Program-made: the position numbers and the translations under genes
Assembly (NCBI RefSeq): GCF_900492205.1
Contig: NZ_UEYQ01000001.1
Coordinates: 552,001 to 616,000 of the forward strand
DNA: 64,000 nt
DNA from: Ciceribacter sp. T2.26MG-112.2
GTDB lineage: Bacteria; Pseudomonadota; Alphaproteobacteria; Rhizobiales; Rhizobiaceae
Direction of reading: 5' to 3'
Notes under the pieces: model-generated
Told to the model about the DNA's origin: nothing
The model's input: only the letters and a program-made list of their open reading frames with translations
Database searches by the model: none
Shown: positions 1 through 9,121 of the stretch, one piece after another
Layout of the letters: each line of letters begins with the position of its first letter
Position numbering within the stretch: the stretch's first letter is position 1

Positions 1-502
1 TGGAGCCACGCAGGCGATAGCCGCCCTCGATCTTCTCCGCACGGGTCTTCATGCCGCCCGGATCGGAGCCGGCATCCGGCTCGGTCAGACCGAAGCAGCC
101 GATCAGTTCGCCCGAAACGAGGCCCGGCAGATACTTGTCCTTCTGCTCTTCCGAGCCATACGCATAGATCGGATAGATGACCAGCGAGGACTGCACGCTC
201 ATCATCGAGCGATAGCCGGAATCGACGCGCTCGACTTCGCGGGCAACGAGGCCGTAGGACACATAGCTCGCATCCGCGGCGCCGTACTTCTCGGGAAGCG
301 TAACGCCGAGAAGCCCGGCCTGGCCCATCAGCTTGAACAGTTCCGGCGCAACGGTTTCGCCGAGATAGGCTTCGTTGACGCGCGGCATCAGCTCGCTCTG
401 GGCAAAGGCCTCGGCGGAGGCCTGGATCATGCGCTCATCTTCGGAGAGCGCCTCCGCCATCAGGAATGGATCGCTCCAGGAAAACGGCCGCATTTCGCTC
501 AT
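1..502 (-). CDS. gcdH: Glutaryl-CoA dehydrogenase, N-terminal part (cut by window edge)
   Basis: The reverse strand encodes about 167 residues starting [13 protein letters not shown] and stays open to base 1, so the 3' part lies outside the window. The translation reads like the N-terminal half of an acyl-CoA dehydrogenase. It has the helical start ([21 protein letters not shown]), the [15 protein letters not shown] stretch and the FAD-proximal [15 protein letters not shown] segment typical of glutaryl-CoA dehydrogenase. That enzyme oxidatively decarboxylates glutaryl-CoA to crotonyl-CoA in lysine/tryptophan breakdown. The divergent LysR gene 99 bp away is the usual neighbour of gcdH and probably controls it. 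The substrate call rests on family resemblance of a partial sequence. Confidence 0.88.
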   Translation of the reverse strand, partial: MSEMRPFSWSDPFLMAEALSEDERMIQASAEAFAQSELMPRVNEAYLGETVAPELFKLMGQAGLLGVTLPEKYGAADASYVSYGLVAREVERVDSGYRSMMSVQSSLVIYPIYAYGSEEQKDKYLPGLVSGELIGCFGLTEPDAGSDPGGMKTRAEKIEGGYRLRGS

Positions 503-601
503 AGGTCTGATATCCTCTGTAAACTGGTGCATAGATTGACGAAACGGCAGGCGAACGCAAGACATGTTTACTCATGTGGCTATCAGGTCTATTCATAGCC
601 A
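503..601. promoter_or_regulatory. gcdH / LysR divergent promoter region
   Basis: This 99-bp gap separates two divergent start codons. It contains an interrupted palindrome, ACATG-N6-CATGT, at 562-577. It also has two related AGGTCT-containing elements: ATAGGTCTGATA near 501 and TATCAGGTCTAT near 580. A LysR-type regulator normally binds such a divergent region. The exact operator is inferred. Confidence 0.4.
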
Positions 602-1525
602 ATGCTGACCCACCAACGCCGCTTCCTGCCTTCGACCAGCGCGCTCGCCGCCTTCGATTCCGTCGCCAAGCTCGGCAGCTTCTCCGCCGCCGCCAACGAG
701 CTGAACCTCACGCAAGGGGCGATCAGCCGGCAGATATCCCTCCTCGAAGACCAGCTCGGGGTCAAGCTGTTCGACCGCAACAACCGCGGCGTGGAGCTGA
801 CACCGATCGGCCGGGACTATGCCAAGGGGATCGGCGACGCGCTGGCAACCATCCGCACCCTGTCGCTCGAGGCGATGGCGAAAGCGGAAGACACGCATCT
901 GCGCCTCGCCATCCTGCCGACCTTCGGCACCCGTTGGCTGATGCCGCGCATTCCGGACTTCCTGCAGAAGCACCCCTCGATCATCATCGACTTCGCCACC
1001 CGCATCGGCCAGTTCGACTTTGAAGCCTCCGGCCTCGATGCCGCGATCCACATCGGCGAACCCAACTGGCCCGGCACCGATTGCCAGTTTCTCATGCAGG
1101 AAATGGTGGTGCCGGTCTGCAGCCCCGCCTTTCTCCGCGACCACCCCGTGGCGCGACCGGAAGACATGCTCTCCATGCCACTGTTCGACATGGCCTCGCG
1201 CCCGCGGGCCTGGGAGCATTGGTTCGCAAGTCTCGGCATAGCCAACGGGCGCGGCGGCGGCATGCGGTTCGAACAATTCTCCAACGTGGTCCAGGCCTGC
1301 CTTGCCGGCCTCGGCATCGCGCTGGTGCCGACCTTCCTGATCGAGCCGGAACTGGCGAGCGGTCAACTAGTGCGCGCCTGGAACCACGAGGTGAAGAGCG
1401 CCAGCGCCTATTATCTTGTCCGCCCGCTGTCGAAGATGGCCTACCAGCCAGCCACCGCCTTTTCCAATTGGCTGCTGGGGCAGGTGCGGGAATTCAACGC
1501 GTCGAGCGACGGCACCCCCGGCTGA
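602..1525 (+). CDS. LysR-family transcriptional regulator, GcvA-like, next to gcdH
   Basis: The product has 307 residues. The N-terminal winged HTH (about residues 10-70) shows the LysR pattern: FDSVAKLGSFSAAANELNLTQGAISRQI, then LEDQLGVKLFDRNNRGVELT. The remainder is the periplasmic-binding-like effector domain, with the GcvA-type LAILPTFGTRWLMPRIPDF segment. It diverges from glutaryl-CoA dehydrogenase, so it is most likely its regulator, responding to a glutarate or lysine-degradation intermediate. The effector itself cannot be read from the sequence. Confidence 0.88.
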   Translation: MLTHQRRFLPSTSALAAFDSVAKLGSFSAAANELNLTQGAISRQISLLEDQLGVKLFDRNNRGVELTPIGRDYAKGIGDALATIRTLSLEAMAKAEDTHLRLAILPTFGTRWLMPRIPDFLQKHPSIIIDFATRIGQFDFEASGLDAAIHIGEPNWPGTDCQFLMQEMVVPVCSPAFLRDHPVARPEDMLSMPLFDMASRPRAWEHWFASLGIANGRGGGMRFEQFSNVVQACLAGLGIALVPTFLIEPELASGQLVRAWNHEVKSASAYYLVRPLSKMAYQPATAFSNWLLGQVREFNASSDGTPG

Positions 1526-1598
1526 CCGTGTGAAGGCCAAGCCGCCTGCGGTGAACATTCCACTTGTCAAAGTCATCCGATGATTTAATCTATTTGGC

Positions 1599-2276
1599 AT
1601 GAAACCTGTTCACAAGACCAGCCTCGCCGACACGGCGACCGAAGCCATTCGCGCCGAGATCATCTCCGGACGTTTCGCTGTCGGTTCGCGCCTGCCGAAC
1701 GAAGCGACCCTGTCCGCCACGCTTGGCGTCAGCCGCGGAACTGTCCGCGAGGCCGTCCGGGTCCTTGCCTCTCAGGGTCTGCTCGAAGTGCTGCAGGGGT
1801 CCGGCACCTATGTCCGCTCCGCAGCAGACGGCGGCCGCACGCTGGACGCCGCCCGCCATGCGAGCCTTCGCGACCGCTTCGAGGCCCGCTGCGCGCTCGA
1901 CGTCGAGGCCGCCCGGCTTGCTGCAAGGCGGGCAAGCCCGGCGACGATCGCCCGGCTGCGCGCCCTGCTCGCCCAGCGCGGAAATTCCGATGCCTGCGAC
2001 AGGAAGAGTTTCATCGCCCGCGACCTCGCCTTCCACAAGGCGGTGATCGCCGCGTCGGCAAACTGTGCCCTGGTCGAACTTTTCGATTTCTTCTCCGCAT
2101 CGATCGCGGAAACGATCCAGGCGACGACCGGCGGCGAACTTCCCGAACCCGACATGGCCGCCCATCTGGCGATCGTCGATGCGATTGAAACCGGCGACCC
2201 GGACAAGGCCGATGCAGCGGTGCGCCGCTTCATGGCACCGGTTTTCGCCTTCCTCGACGGAAAGACCGGCACGTGA
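1599..2276 (+). CDS. GntR-family (FadR subfamily) regulator
   Basis: The product has 225 residues. The N-terminal GntR winged HTH spans about residues 8-75 (LPNEATLSATLGVSRGTVREAVRVLASQGLLEV, then GSGTYV). An all-helical FCD domain follows, with the acidic/histidine metal-site pattern (RDLAFHKAVIAAS; DMAAHLAIVDAIETGD). It ends in an overlap with the MFS transporter gene, so the two are almost certainly one operon, and the regulator likely controls that transporter. The ligand is unknown. Confidence 0.9.
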   Translation: MKPVHKTSLADTATEAIRAEIISGRFAVGSRLPNEATLSATLGVSRGTVREAVRVLASQGLLEVLQGSGTYVRSAADGGRTLDAARHASLRDRFEARCALDVEAARLAARRASPATIARLRALLAQRGNSDACDRKSFIARDLAFHKAVIAASANCALVELFDFFSASIAETIQATTGGELPEPDMAAHLAIVDAIETGDPDKADAAVRRFMAPVFAFLDGKTGT

Positions 2277-2278
2277 CC

Positions 2279-3556
2279 ATGACGGAACAGACCAAAGCGC
2301 TCGACCTGGGCGATGAACTCCTGATCGACGCCGAGGACATGCCGCCCGAGGCGCCGCCCACCGCTTCGATGAGCCCGCTCGCACGCCTGCTGCTTGGCGT
2401 CAGCCTGGTACTGATCGCCTTCAACCTTCGTCCGCTGTTTTCCAGCGCCTCGGCCCTGCTGCCGGAAATCCGCTCCGAACTCGGCCTTTCGGCCGCGGGC
2501 GCGAGCCTCCTGACGACCGTTCCGGTCGCCTGCCTCGGCCTGTTCTCGCCACTTGCGCCTCGGCTTGCCGGACGCCTCGGCGCGGAGCGCACCCTCTTGG
2601 CCGCCGTGGCCCTGCTCGCGCTCGGTACCGCACTGCGTGGCTTCCATTCCGTTCCGCTGCTCTTCCTCGGCACCGCCCTTGCCGGGGCCTGCATCGCCAT
2701 CGGCAATGTCCTTCTGCCCGGCCTGGTCAAGCGGGACTTTCCCGACAAGGCCGCGCTGATGACCGGCTTCTACACCATGGCGCTCTGTGCCGGCGCGGCA
2801 GGCGCGGCGGGCCTGACGCTGCCGATCGAGACCGCCGTCGGCGGCTCGCTCGGCGCTGCCCTGGCGATCTGGGCGCTTCCCGCCGCCGTCGTCGGGCTGA
2901 TCTGGCTACCCCAGGCCCTCGGCAGCAGGGCGAAACCGGCAAAGACCAGTTTTCGCGTCGAGGGCCTTTGGCGCGACAAGCTGGCCTGGCAGGTCACCCT
3001 GTTCATGGGCCTGCAATCGGCGCTCGCCTACTGCGTCTTCGGCTGGCTGGTGCCGATCCTTCGCGATCGCGGCATTGACGGCGTCACGGCCGGCGCGATC
3101 GTTTCGCTGTCGGTCATGGTCCAGGCCGCCTCCTGCATTGTCTCGCCGCAGATTGCCGTTCGCGGCAAGGACCAGCGCGTGGTCCATGTCGCACTGGCCG
3201 CGATCGCCGTCATCGGCCTGCTCGGCCTTCTGTTTGCACCCCTCTGGACCGTCTGGCCCTTTGCCGTGCTTCAGGGCATCGGCCAGGGTGGTCTGGTCGC
3301 GGTGGCGCTCACCGCCGTCGTGCTGCGCTCGCCTGACCAGCATGTCGCAGCCCACCTGTCCGGCATGGCCCAATTTGTCGGCTATACGCTGGCTGCGATC
3401 GCGCCGCTATTGGTCGGTCTCATCCGCGACTGGACCGGCAGTTTCGCCGCCACGTCCATCGTCTTCGTCGCCTTCGGCTTAGGCGCCGCGATCAACGGCT
3501 GGGGAGCGGGGCGCGCCTTGCACGTCGACGTCAAGACCATCCAGAACGCAGCCTGA
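2279..3556 (+). CDS. MFS transporter, CynX/NimT family
   Basis: The product has about 425 residues with roughly 12 hydrophobic segments and the CynX/NimT signature SLVLIAFNLRPLFSSASALLPEI near residues 40-65. This family includes the E. coli cyanate transporter CynX and the 2-nitroimidazole exporter NimT. I chose ATG at 2279. A GTG at 2273 would overlap the upstream stop by four bases and is equally possible. No cyanase gene is adjacent, so a cyanate substrate is not supported. The upstream GntR gene is probably the regulator. Confidence 0.85.
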   Translation: MTEQTKALDLGDELLIDAEDMPPEAPPTASMSPLARLLLGVSLVLIAFNLRPLFSSASALLPEIRSELGLSAAGASLLTTVPVACLGLFSPLAPRLAGRLGAERTLLAAVALLALGTALRGFHSVPLLFLGTALAGACIAIGNVLLPGLVKRDFPDKAALMTGFYTMALCAGAAGAAGLTLPIETAVGGSLGAALAIWALPAAVVGLIWLPQALGSRAKPAKTSFRVEGLWRDKLAWQVTLFMGLQSALAYCVFGWLVPILRDRGIDGVTAGAIVSLSVMVQAASCIVSPQIAVRGKDQRVVHVALAAIAVIGLLGLLFAPLWTVWPFAVLQGIGQGGLVAVALTAVVLRSPDQHVAAHLSGMAQFVGYTLAAIAPLLVGLIRDWTGSFAATSIVFVAFGLGAAINGWGAGRALHVDVKTIQNAA

Positions 3557-3664
3557 CCAACGCCTGTGTCGGGGCGCACAGCGCGTCATCGGCTGTGATT
3601 GACAAGCGCCTGTTATGGACGAAGAGTATTCTCCGCTGAAATGCTCGAGCGTGGGAGGGACATC

Positions 3665-6600
3665 ATGTCCAGGCGCAGGTCCAACGGTTTCACCGCACTC
3701 TTGTTTGGCCTTCTGGCGCTCGCGCCACCCGCGCTTTCCGCCGGCGGACGCAGCGTCGTCACCACCCGCGACGGCGACTATTTTGGGTTCGACCTCCGGA
3801 CCGAACAGAACGTCTCGCTCGCCCAGTGCCAGTCGAGCTGCATCGCCGACCAGGAATGCCGGGCCTTCACCTATAATCCCAAGGTGAAGTGGTGCTTCCT
3901 GAAATCCGATTTCAACCAGCTGAATACCTTCGCCGGTGCCGTTGCCGGGCGCATCATCGAGCAGGGCGCGGAACCCGATATCGGCGCACCCCAGCGGCCC
4001 GATTTAGTGTCCGACCAGTTGATGGAAGATGCCCGCCAGCAGCGCGCAGGCCTAAGCCTTAGCGAAGACCAGCAGGGCTTTGGCCACAACGCATTACTCG
4101 ACCAGGGCCGGCAAGCCCTGTTTGCCGGCAATTACGAGGGCGCCCTCCACGCCTTCAAGGGCGCTCTCGCCTTGACCCCCGAGGATCCTGCGCTATGGAT
4201 CGAGGTCGCCCGCGCCGCCAATTCCGTCACGGGCAACAGCGAAGTGACCGGCCAGGGCGTACTTGCCGCGCTCAACGGTTTTCTGCTCACCCGCTCCACC
4301 CAGGCGCGCGCCGATGCGCTGGCCGTACTCGCCAAGGGGCTGGAGAACTCGGAAAACTACCGCGGCGCGCTCAGTGCCTACAAGGCCAGCCTTGAACTGG
4401 TGACTGCCAAGACCGTGCAGGCCGCCTATAACGACCTGCGCGCCCGCAAGGGCTTCCGCGTCGTCAGCCACACGGTCGATGCCGACAGCCTGACGCCGCG
4501 CGCCTGCGTCGAATTCTCCGATCCATTGGTCAAGCGCGGCGTGGACTATACGCCCTTCGTCACGCTCGACGGTTCGGCTCCCAAGGCCGTCGACGCAAAG
4601 GACAATCAGATCTGCGTCGAGGGCCTGACCCACGGCCAGCGCTACAAGCTGGCGCTGCGTGCAGGCCTGCCTTCCTCCGTCGAGGAGAACCTCGAAGCCC
4701 AGGTCGATCTCGAAGTTTATGTGAAGGATCGCTCGGCCGCCGTGCGCTTCACCGGCGACAATTTCGTCCTGCCGTCGACCGCCCGGCGCGGAATTCCGAT
4801 CGTCTCCGTCAACACCGAGAGCGCCAAGCTGGAGCTCTATCGGATCGGCGACCGCAATGTCGCTCCCCTGCTGGCCGCCTCGCAGTTCCTCACCCAACTC
4901 GACGGCTATGGCGCCGACCGCATCGAAAGCGAAAGCGGGGAACTGATCTGGCAGGGCACGATCGACATTGCCAGCGAACTCAACAAGGACGTGATCACCA
5001 GCTTCCCGGTCGACGAGGCACTGCCGAAGCGCCGCCCCGGCATCTACGTGATGACCGCAGCCGTCGCCAATGCCACCAGCGAAGACTGGAATACCCGGGC
5101 CACCCAATGGTTCGTGGTCTCCGACATCGGGCTCTCGACCTTTGCCGGCACCGATGGCCTGCATGTCTTTGCCCGCTCGCTGGCAAGCGCCGCACCGTTT
5201 GCCGATGTCGATCTGCAGCTGATCGCCAAGAATAACGAGATCCTGGCGACGGCCCGCACCGATGCCGACGGCCGCGCCCGCTTCGACGCAGGCCTGATGC
5301 GCGCCAGGGCAGCCCTTGCCCCGGCCGTGATCGTCGCTCGCAAGGGCGAGGACGACAACGTCTTCCTCGACATGACCCGCGCCGGCTTCGATCTGTCGGA
5401 CCGCGGCGTCACCGGACGTCCGGCGCCCGGCGCCATTGACGTGCTCGCCTGGACCGAGCGCGGCATCTACCGCCCCGGCGAAACCGTGCATGCGGCAGCC
5501 CTGTCGCGCGACACCGAGGCAGACGCGATCGAAAGCCTGCCGCTGACCTTCATCTTCAACCGCCCCGACGGCGTCGAATTCCGCCGCATGGTGGTGACCA
5601 GCGAAACGCTCGGCGGCTATTCCGCCGATCTTCCGCTGCTGGCCGACGCCATGCGCGGCACCTGGACGATCAACATCCACACCGATCCGAAGAAGGAACC
5701 GATCGCCCAGAAGGGTTTCCTGGTCGACGACTTCGTGCCGGACCGGCTGGAATTCGACATCACCAGCGTCACCACGAGCGTCGAGCCCGGCGTTGCCGTT
5801 CCGGTTTCCGTCGACGGCCGCTATCTCTATGGCGCTCCGGCGGCCGGCCTGATGCTCGAGGGCGAGGTGAACATCCGCCCGACCCGCACGAGCCCGGCCT
5901 TCGAACGCTATGTCTTCGGCCTCGCCGACGAGGAGCAGAGCGAGGAGACCCGCATCCCGCTTGAGGCACTCGAACCGCTCGACGAGGACGGCAAGACCAG
6001 CTTCGACGTCGACATCAGCGAACTGCCGTCGACCACGCAGATGCTGGAAGCCGAGATCGTGCTGCGTATGGTCGAAGGCGGTGGCCGGGCCGTCGAGCGC
6101 AAGCTCACCCTGCCCGTCCGTCCCGAAGGGGCGATGATCGGCGTGAAGCCGGAATTCACCGGCGACCTCGCCGAGAACTCCACCGGCCGCTTCCATGTCA
6201 TCGCCGTCGGCCCCGACGGGGAAAAGCAGGCGCTGGCCGGCGCCAGGTGGAAACTCGTCAGCCTGGAACGGAACTACCAGTGGTATCGCGAGGGCTCGTC
6301 CTGGCGCTATGAACCGATCGTCACCACCAAGCAGGTGTCCGACGGGACGGTGGACATCGAAAGCGACGGCGCGGAAATAGCCGTGCCCGTCACCTGGGGC
6401 CGCTATCGCCTCGAGATCGAACAGGCGAGCGCCGGCGGCGCTGCCACCAGCGTCGAATTCGACGCCGGCTGGTTCGTCGAGGCCAGCTCGACCGAAACGC
6501 CCGACGCGCTGGAAATCGGCCTCGACAAGGAGAATTACAAGGTCGGCGACATGGCCAAGCTCAAGGTCTCTCCGCGCTTTGCCGGCGAACTGCTGCTGAC

Positions 6601-9121
6601 CGTCGGCACCGACACGCTGGTGACCGCGAAGACCGCCAGCATTCCGGTCGGCGGCGGCGAGGTCGAAATCCCGATCACCGCCGATTTCGGCCCCGGCGCC
6701 TATGTCACCGCCACCCTGTTCCGTCCCGGCGAGGCCCAGGAAAGCCGCATGCCGATGCGCGCGATCGGCGTCACCTGGCTGGCGGTCGATCCCGGCGCCG
6801 ACAAGCTGGCGATCAAGCTATCGCCCCCGGAAAAGACCCTGCCGCGCCAGGCCCTTGAGATCCCGATCGAGGTGGCCGGAGCCGGCATCGGCGAGGAAGC
6901 CTATGTCATGGTTGCCGCCGTCGATGTCGGCATCCTCAACCTGACGCGCTATGAAGGGCCCGATCCGGAGAGCTGGTATTTCGGCCAGCGCCGCCTGGGC
7001 ATCGAGATGCGCGACCTCTATGGCCGCCTGATCGACGGTTCGCTCGGTGCGACGGGCAAGTTGCGCACCGGCGGTGACGGCGCCGAAATGCCGCTTCAAG
7101 GCAATCCGCCGAAGGAAAAACTCGTCGCCTTCTTCTCCGGTCCGGTGAAGCTGGATACCGAAGGCAAGGCGACCGTCAGCTTCGACATTCCGCAGTTCAA
7201 CGGCACGGCCCGCATCATGGCTGTCGCCTGGTCGAAGACAGGTGTCGGCCACGCCCAGACGGATGTGATCATCCGCGATCCGATCGTGGTTACCGCGAGC
7301 CTGCCGCGCTTCCTCGCCCCGGGCGACGTCAGCGCCTTGAGGCTCGACATCGTCGCGACAGACGCCCCCGCCGGCGAATACACGCTGGCGGTCACGCCGA
7401 GCGATCCGGTCTCAGTCGACGCGGGCGATGCCACGCAGACGATCAGCCTGGAAGCCGGCGGCAAGACCACGGTGACCCTGCCGCTGACCGGCGTGCAGCC
7501 TGGTCAGGGCACCATCGACATCGCGCTTTCCGGTGGCGATGGGATTTCGCTCGACCAGCAGTTGATCGTCCCGGTCAGGCCATCCTCGCTGCCAGTCACC
7601 GAACGCCGGATCATCAATCTGGCCGCCGGCCGCAGCCTGACCGTCGACGGCGACCTTCTGGCCGACAGCCTGTTGCAGGACGCTTCGGTCAGTCTGAACG
7701 TCTCGCGCGCCGAGGGTTTCGACATCCCGGCGCTGATGATGAGCCTTGACCGCTACCCCTATGGCTGCGCCGAGCAGACTACCAGCCGTGCGCTTCCGCT
7801 CGTCTATTTCGACGAGCTGCAGTCCGGCTCCGGCCTGCCCGCCGATGCCGAAATCAAGAAGCGTGTCCAGGATGCGGTCTACCGCGTGCTGTCCTACCAG
7901 TCGTCGAGCGGCAGTTTCGGCCTCTGGGCGCCGGGCTATGACGACCTCTGGCTCGACGCCTATGTCAGCGACTTCCTGACCCGGGCGCGCGAACAGAAAT
8001 TCGACGTGCCGGACGAGGCCATGGTGCAGGCACTGGAAAACCTGCAGAACCGCATCGGCTACGACACCAACATCAAGGACCGCGGCAACGAGATCGCCTA
8101 TTCGCTCTACGTGCTCGCGCGGAACCGAAAGGCCGCGATCAGCGACCTGCGCTACTATGCCGACACGATGCTCGGCGAGTTCCCGACGCCGCTGTCCAAG
8201 GCGCATCTGGCAGCCGCCCTCGCCCTTTACGGCGATGCCGAACGCTCGCGCGCCGTCTTCCTCGATGCCGCCGGCATGTCGGAAGAAGCCCGCATCCACA
8301 AGGTCAGCCTGAACCGCTCGGACTACGGCTCGTCCTTGCGCGACGCCGCCGCCGTCCTGGCGCTCGCCGCCGAAAGCCGGCCCGTGCCGCCGATCGTGCC
8401 CATGCTGGCCAAGGTGGTGAGTGCGGAACTGCGCGAGAAGCGTTATCTCAGCACCCAGGAACAGACCTGGGCGCTGCTCGCCGCCCGCGCGCTCGACCAG
8501 GGTGACGATGGGATCAGCGTGGAGGTCAACGGCGCCGATCACAGCGGCGGCTACCGCGCCAGCATTTCCGGCGACGCGCTGCTTCAACACCCGGTCACGC
8601 TGACCAACAAGAGCAGCGATCCGCTGACGGCATCCGTGACGACGGTCGCCGCACCGAGCGTGCCTCTGCCGGCAACCGAAGAAGGCTTCACCATCGCCCG
8701 CGGCTATTACACGCTCGACGGCGAGGAGGCCAATGTCAGCGAGGCCAGCCAGAACGAGCGCTACGTCGTCGTGCTCGAAGTCACCGAAACCGACGAATGG
8801 CCGGCCGAACTGCTGATCACCGACCTTCTGCCGGCCGGCTTCGAGATCGACAATCCGAGCCTCGTCGACAGCGCCAAGCTCGCCAATTTCGACTGGATCG
8901 GCGAGACCGAAACCGCCCATCTCGAATTCCGCAACGACCGCTTCGTCGCGGCGATCAGCCGGAACAAGGGTGAGAACGATGCGATCACGCTGGCCTATGT
9001 GGTCCGCGCGGTGACGCCGGGCGTCTATGACCACCCCGCCGCCCATGTCGAGGACATGTATCGCCCGCAATTCTTCGCCCGCACGGCGACGGGACGTATG
9101 GAGGTCGTGGCAGCGGAATAA
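3665..9121 (+). CDS. Bacterial alpha-2-macroglobulin family protein with PAN domain
   Basis: The product has about 1818 residues from the ATG at 3665, which follows a GGGAGGG-type ribosome site and starts a signal peptide ending near PPALSAGG. A PAN/apple-like cysteine domain follows (residues about 30-85, CQSSC...CRAF...WCFL), then the macroglobulin domains. The thioester motif C-A-E-Q has its Cys at residue 1368, inside PYGCAEQTTSR. Such proteins trap attacking proteases in the periplasm. The signal sequence shows no lipobox Cys, unlike the lipoprotein form known from E. coli. It overlaps pbpC by one base (TAATG), the usual partner. Confidence 0.93.
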   Translation: MSRRRSNGFTALLFGLLALAPPALSAGGRSVVTTRDGDYFGFDLRTEQNVSLAQCQSSCIADQECRAFTYNPKVKWCFLKSDFNQLNTFAGAVAGRIIEQGAEPDIGAPQRPDLVSDQLMEDARQQRAGLSLSEDQQGFGHNALLDQGRQALFAGNYEGALHAFKGALALTPEDPALWIEVARAANSVTGNSEVTGQGVLAALNGFLLTRSTQARADALAVLAKGLENSENYRGALSAYKASLELVTAKTVQAAYNDLRARKGFRVVSHTVDADSLTPRACVEFSDPLVKRGVDYTPFVTLDGSAPKAVDAKDNQICVEGLTHGQRYKLALRAGLPSSVEENLEAQVDLEVYVKDRSAAVRFTGDNFVLPSTARRGIPIVSVNTESAKLELYRIGDRNVAPLLAASQFLTQLDGYGADRIESESGELIWQGTIDIASELNKDVITSFPVDEALPKRRPGIYVMTAAVANATSEDWNTRATQWFVVSDIGLSTFAGTDGLHVFARSLASAAPFADVDLQLIAKNNEILATARTDADGRARFDAGLMRARAALAPAVIVARKGEDDNVFLDMTRAGFDLSDRGVTGRPAPGAIDVLAWTERGIYRPGETVHAAALSRDTEADAIESLPLTFIFNRPDGVEFRRMVVTSETLGGYSADLPLLADAMRGTWTINIHTDPKKEPIAQKGFLVDDFVPDRLEFDITSVTTSVEPGVAVPVSVDGRYLYGAPAAGLMLEGEVNIRPTRTSPAFERYVFGLADEEQSEETRIPLEALEPLDEDGKTSFDVDISELPSTTQMLEAEIVLRMVEGGGRAVERKLTLPVRPEGAMIGVKPEFTGDLAENSTGRFHVIAVGPDGEKQALAGARWKLVSLERNYQWYREGSSWRYEPIVTTKQVSDGTVDIESDGAEIAVPVTWGRYRLEIEQASAGGAATSVEFDAGWFVEASSTETPDALEIGLDKENYKVGDMAKLKVSPRFAGELLLTVGTDTLVTAKTASIPVGGGEVEIPITADFGPGAYVTATLFRPGEAQESRMPMRAIGVTWLAVDPGADKLAIKLSPPEKTLPRQALEIPIEVAGAGIGEEAYVMVAAVDVGILNLTRYEGPDPESWYFGQRRLGIEMRDLYGRLIDGSLGATGKLRTGGDGAEMPLQGNPPKEKLVAFFSGPVKLDTEGKATVSFDIPQFNGTARIMAVAWSKTGVGHAQTDVIIRDPIVVTASLPRFLAPGDVSALRLDIVATDAPAGEYTLAVTPSDPVSVDAGDATQTISLEAGGKTTVTLPLTGVQPGQGTIDIALSGGDGISLDQQLIVPVRPSSLPVTERRIINLAAGRSLTVDGDLLADSLLQDASVSLNVSRAEGFDIPALMMSLDRYPYGCAEQTTSRALPLVYFDELQSGSGLPADAEIKKRVQDAVYRVLSYQSSSGSFGLWAPGYDDLWLDAYVSDFLTRAREQKFDVPDEAMVQALENLQNRIGYDTNIKDRGNEIAYSLYVLARNRKAAISDLRYYADTMLGEFPTPLSKAHLAAALALYGDAERSRAVFLDAAGMSEEARIHKVSLNRSDYGSSLRDAAAVLALAAESRPVPPIVPMLAKVVSAELREKRYLSTQEQTWALLAARALDQGDDGISVEVNGADHSGGYRASISGDALLQHPVTLTNKSSDPLTASVTTVAAPSVPLPATEEGFTIARGYYTLDGEEANVSEASQNERYVVVLEVTETDEWPAELLITDLLPAGFEIDNPSLVDSAKLANFDWIGETETAHLEFRNDRFVAAISRNKGENDAITLAYVVRAVTPGVYDHPAAHVEDMYRPQFFARTATGRMEVVAAE

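Noticed and set aside
4193-6196. A 667-codon antisense open frame opposite the alpha-2-macroglobulin gene
   Set aside because: The sense frame has a complete, recognisable protein. Long antisense frames are common in GC-rich coding DNA, and the product resembles no family.
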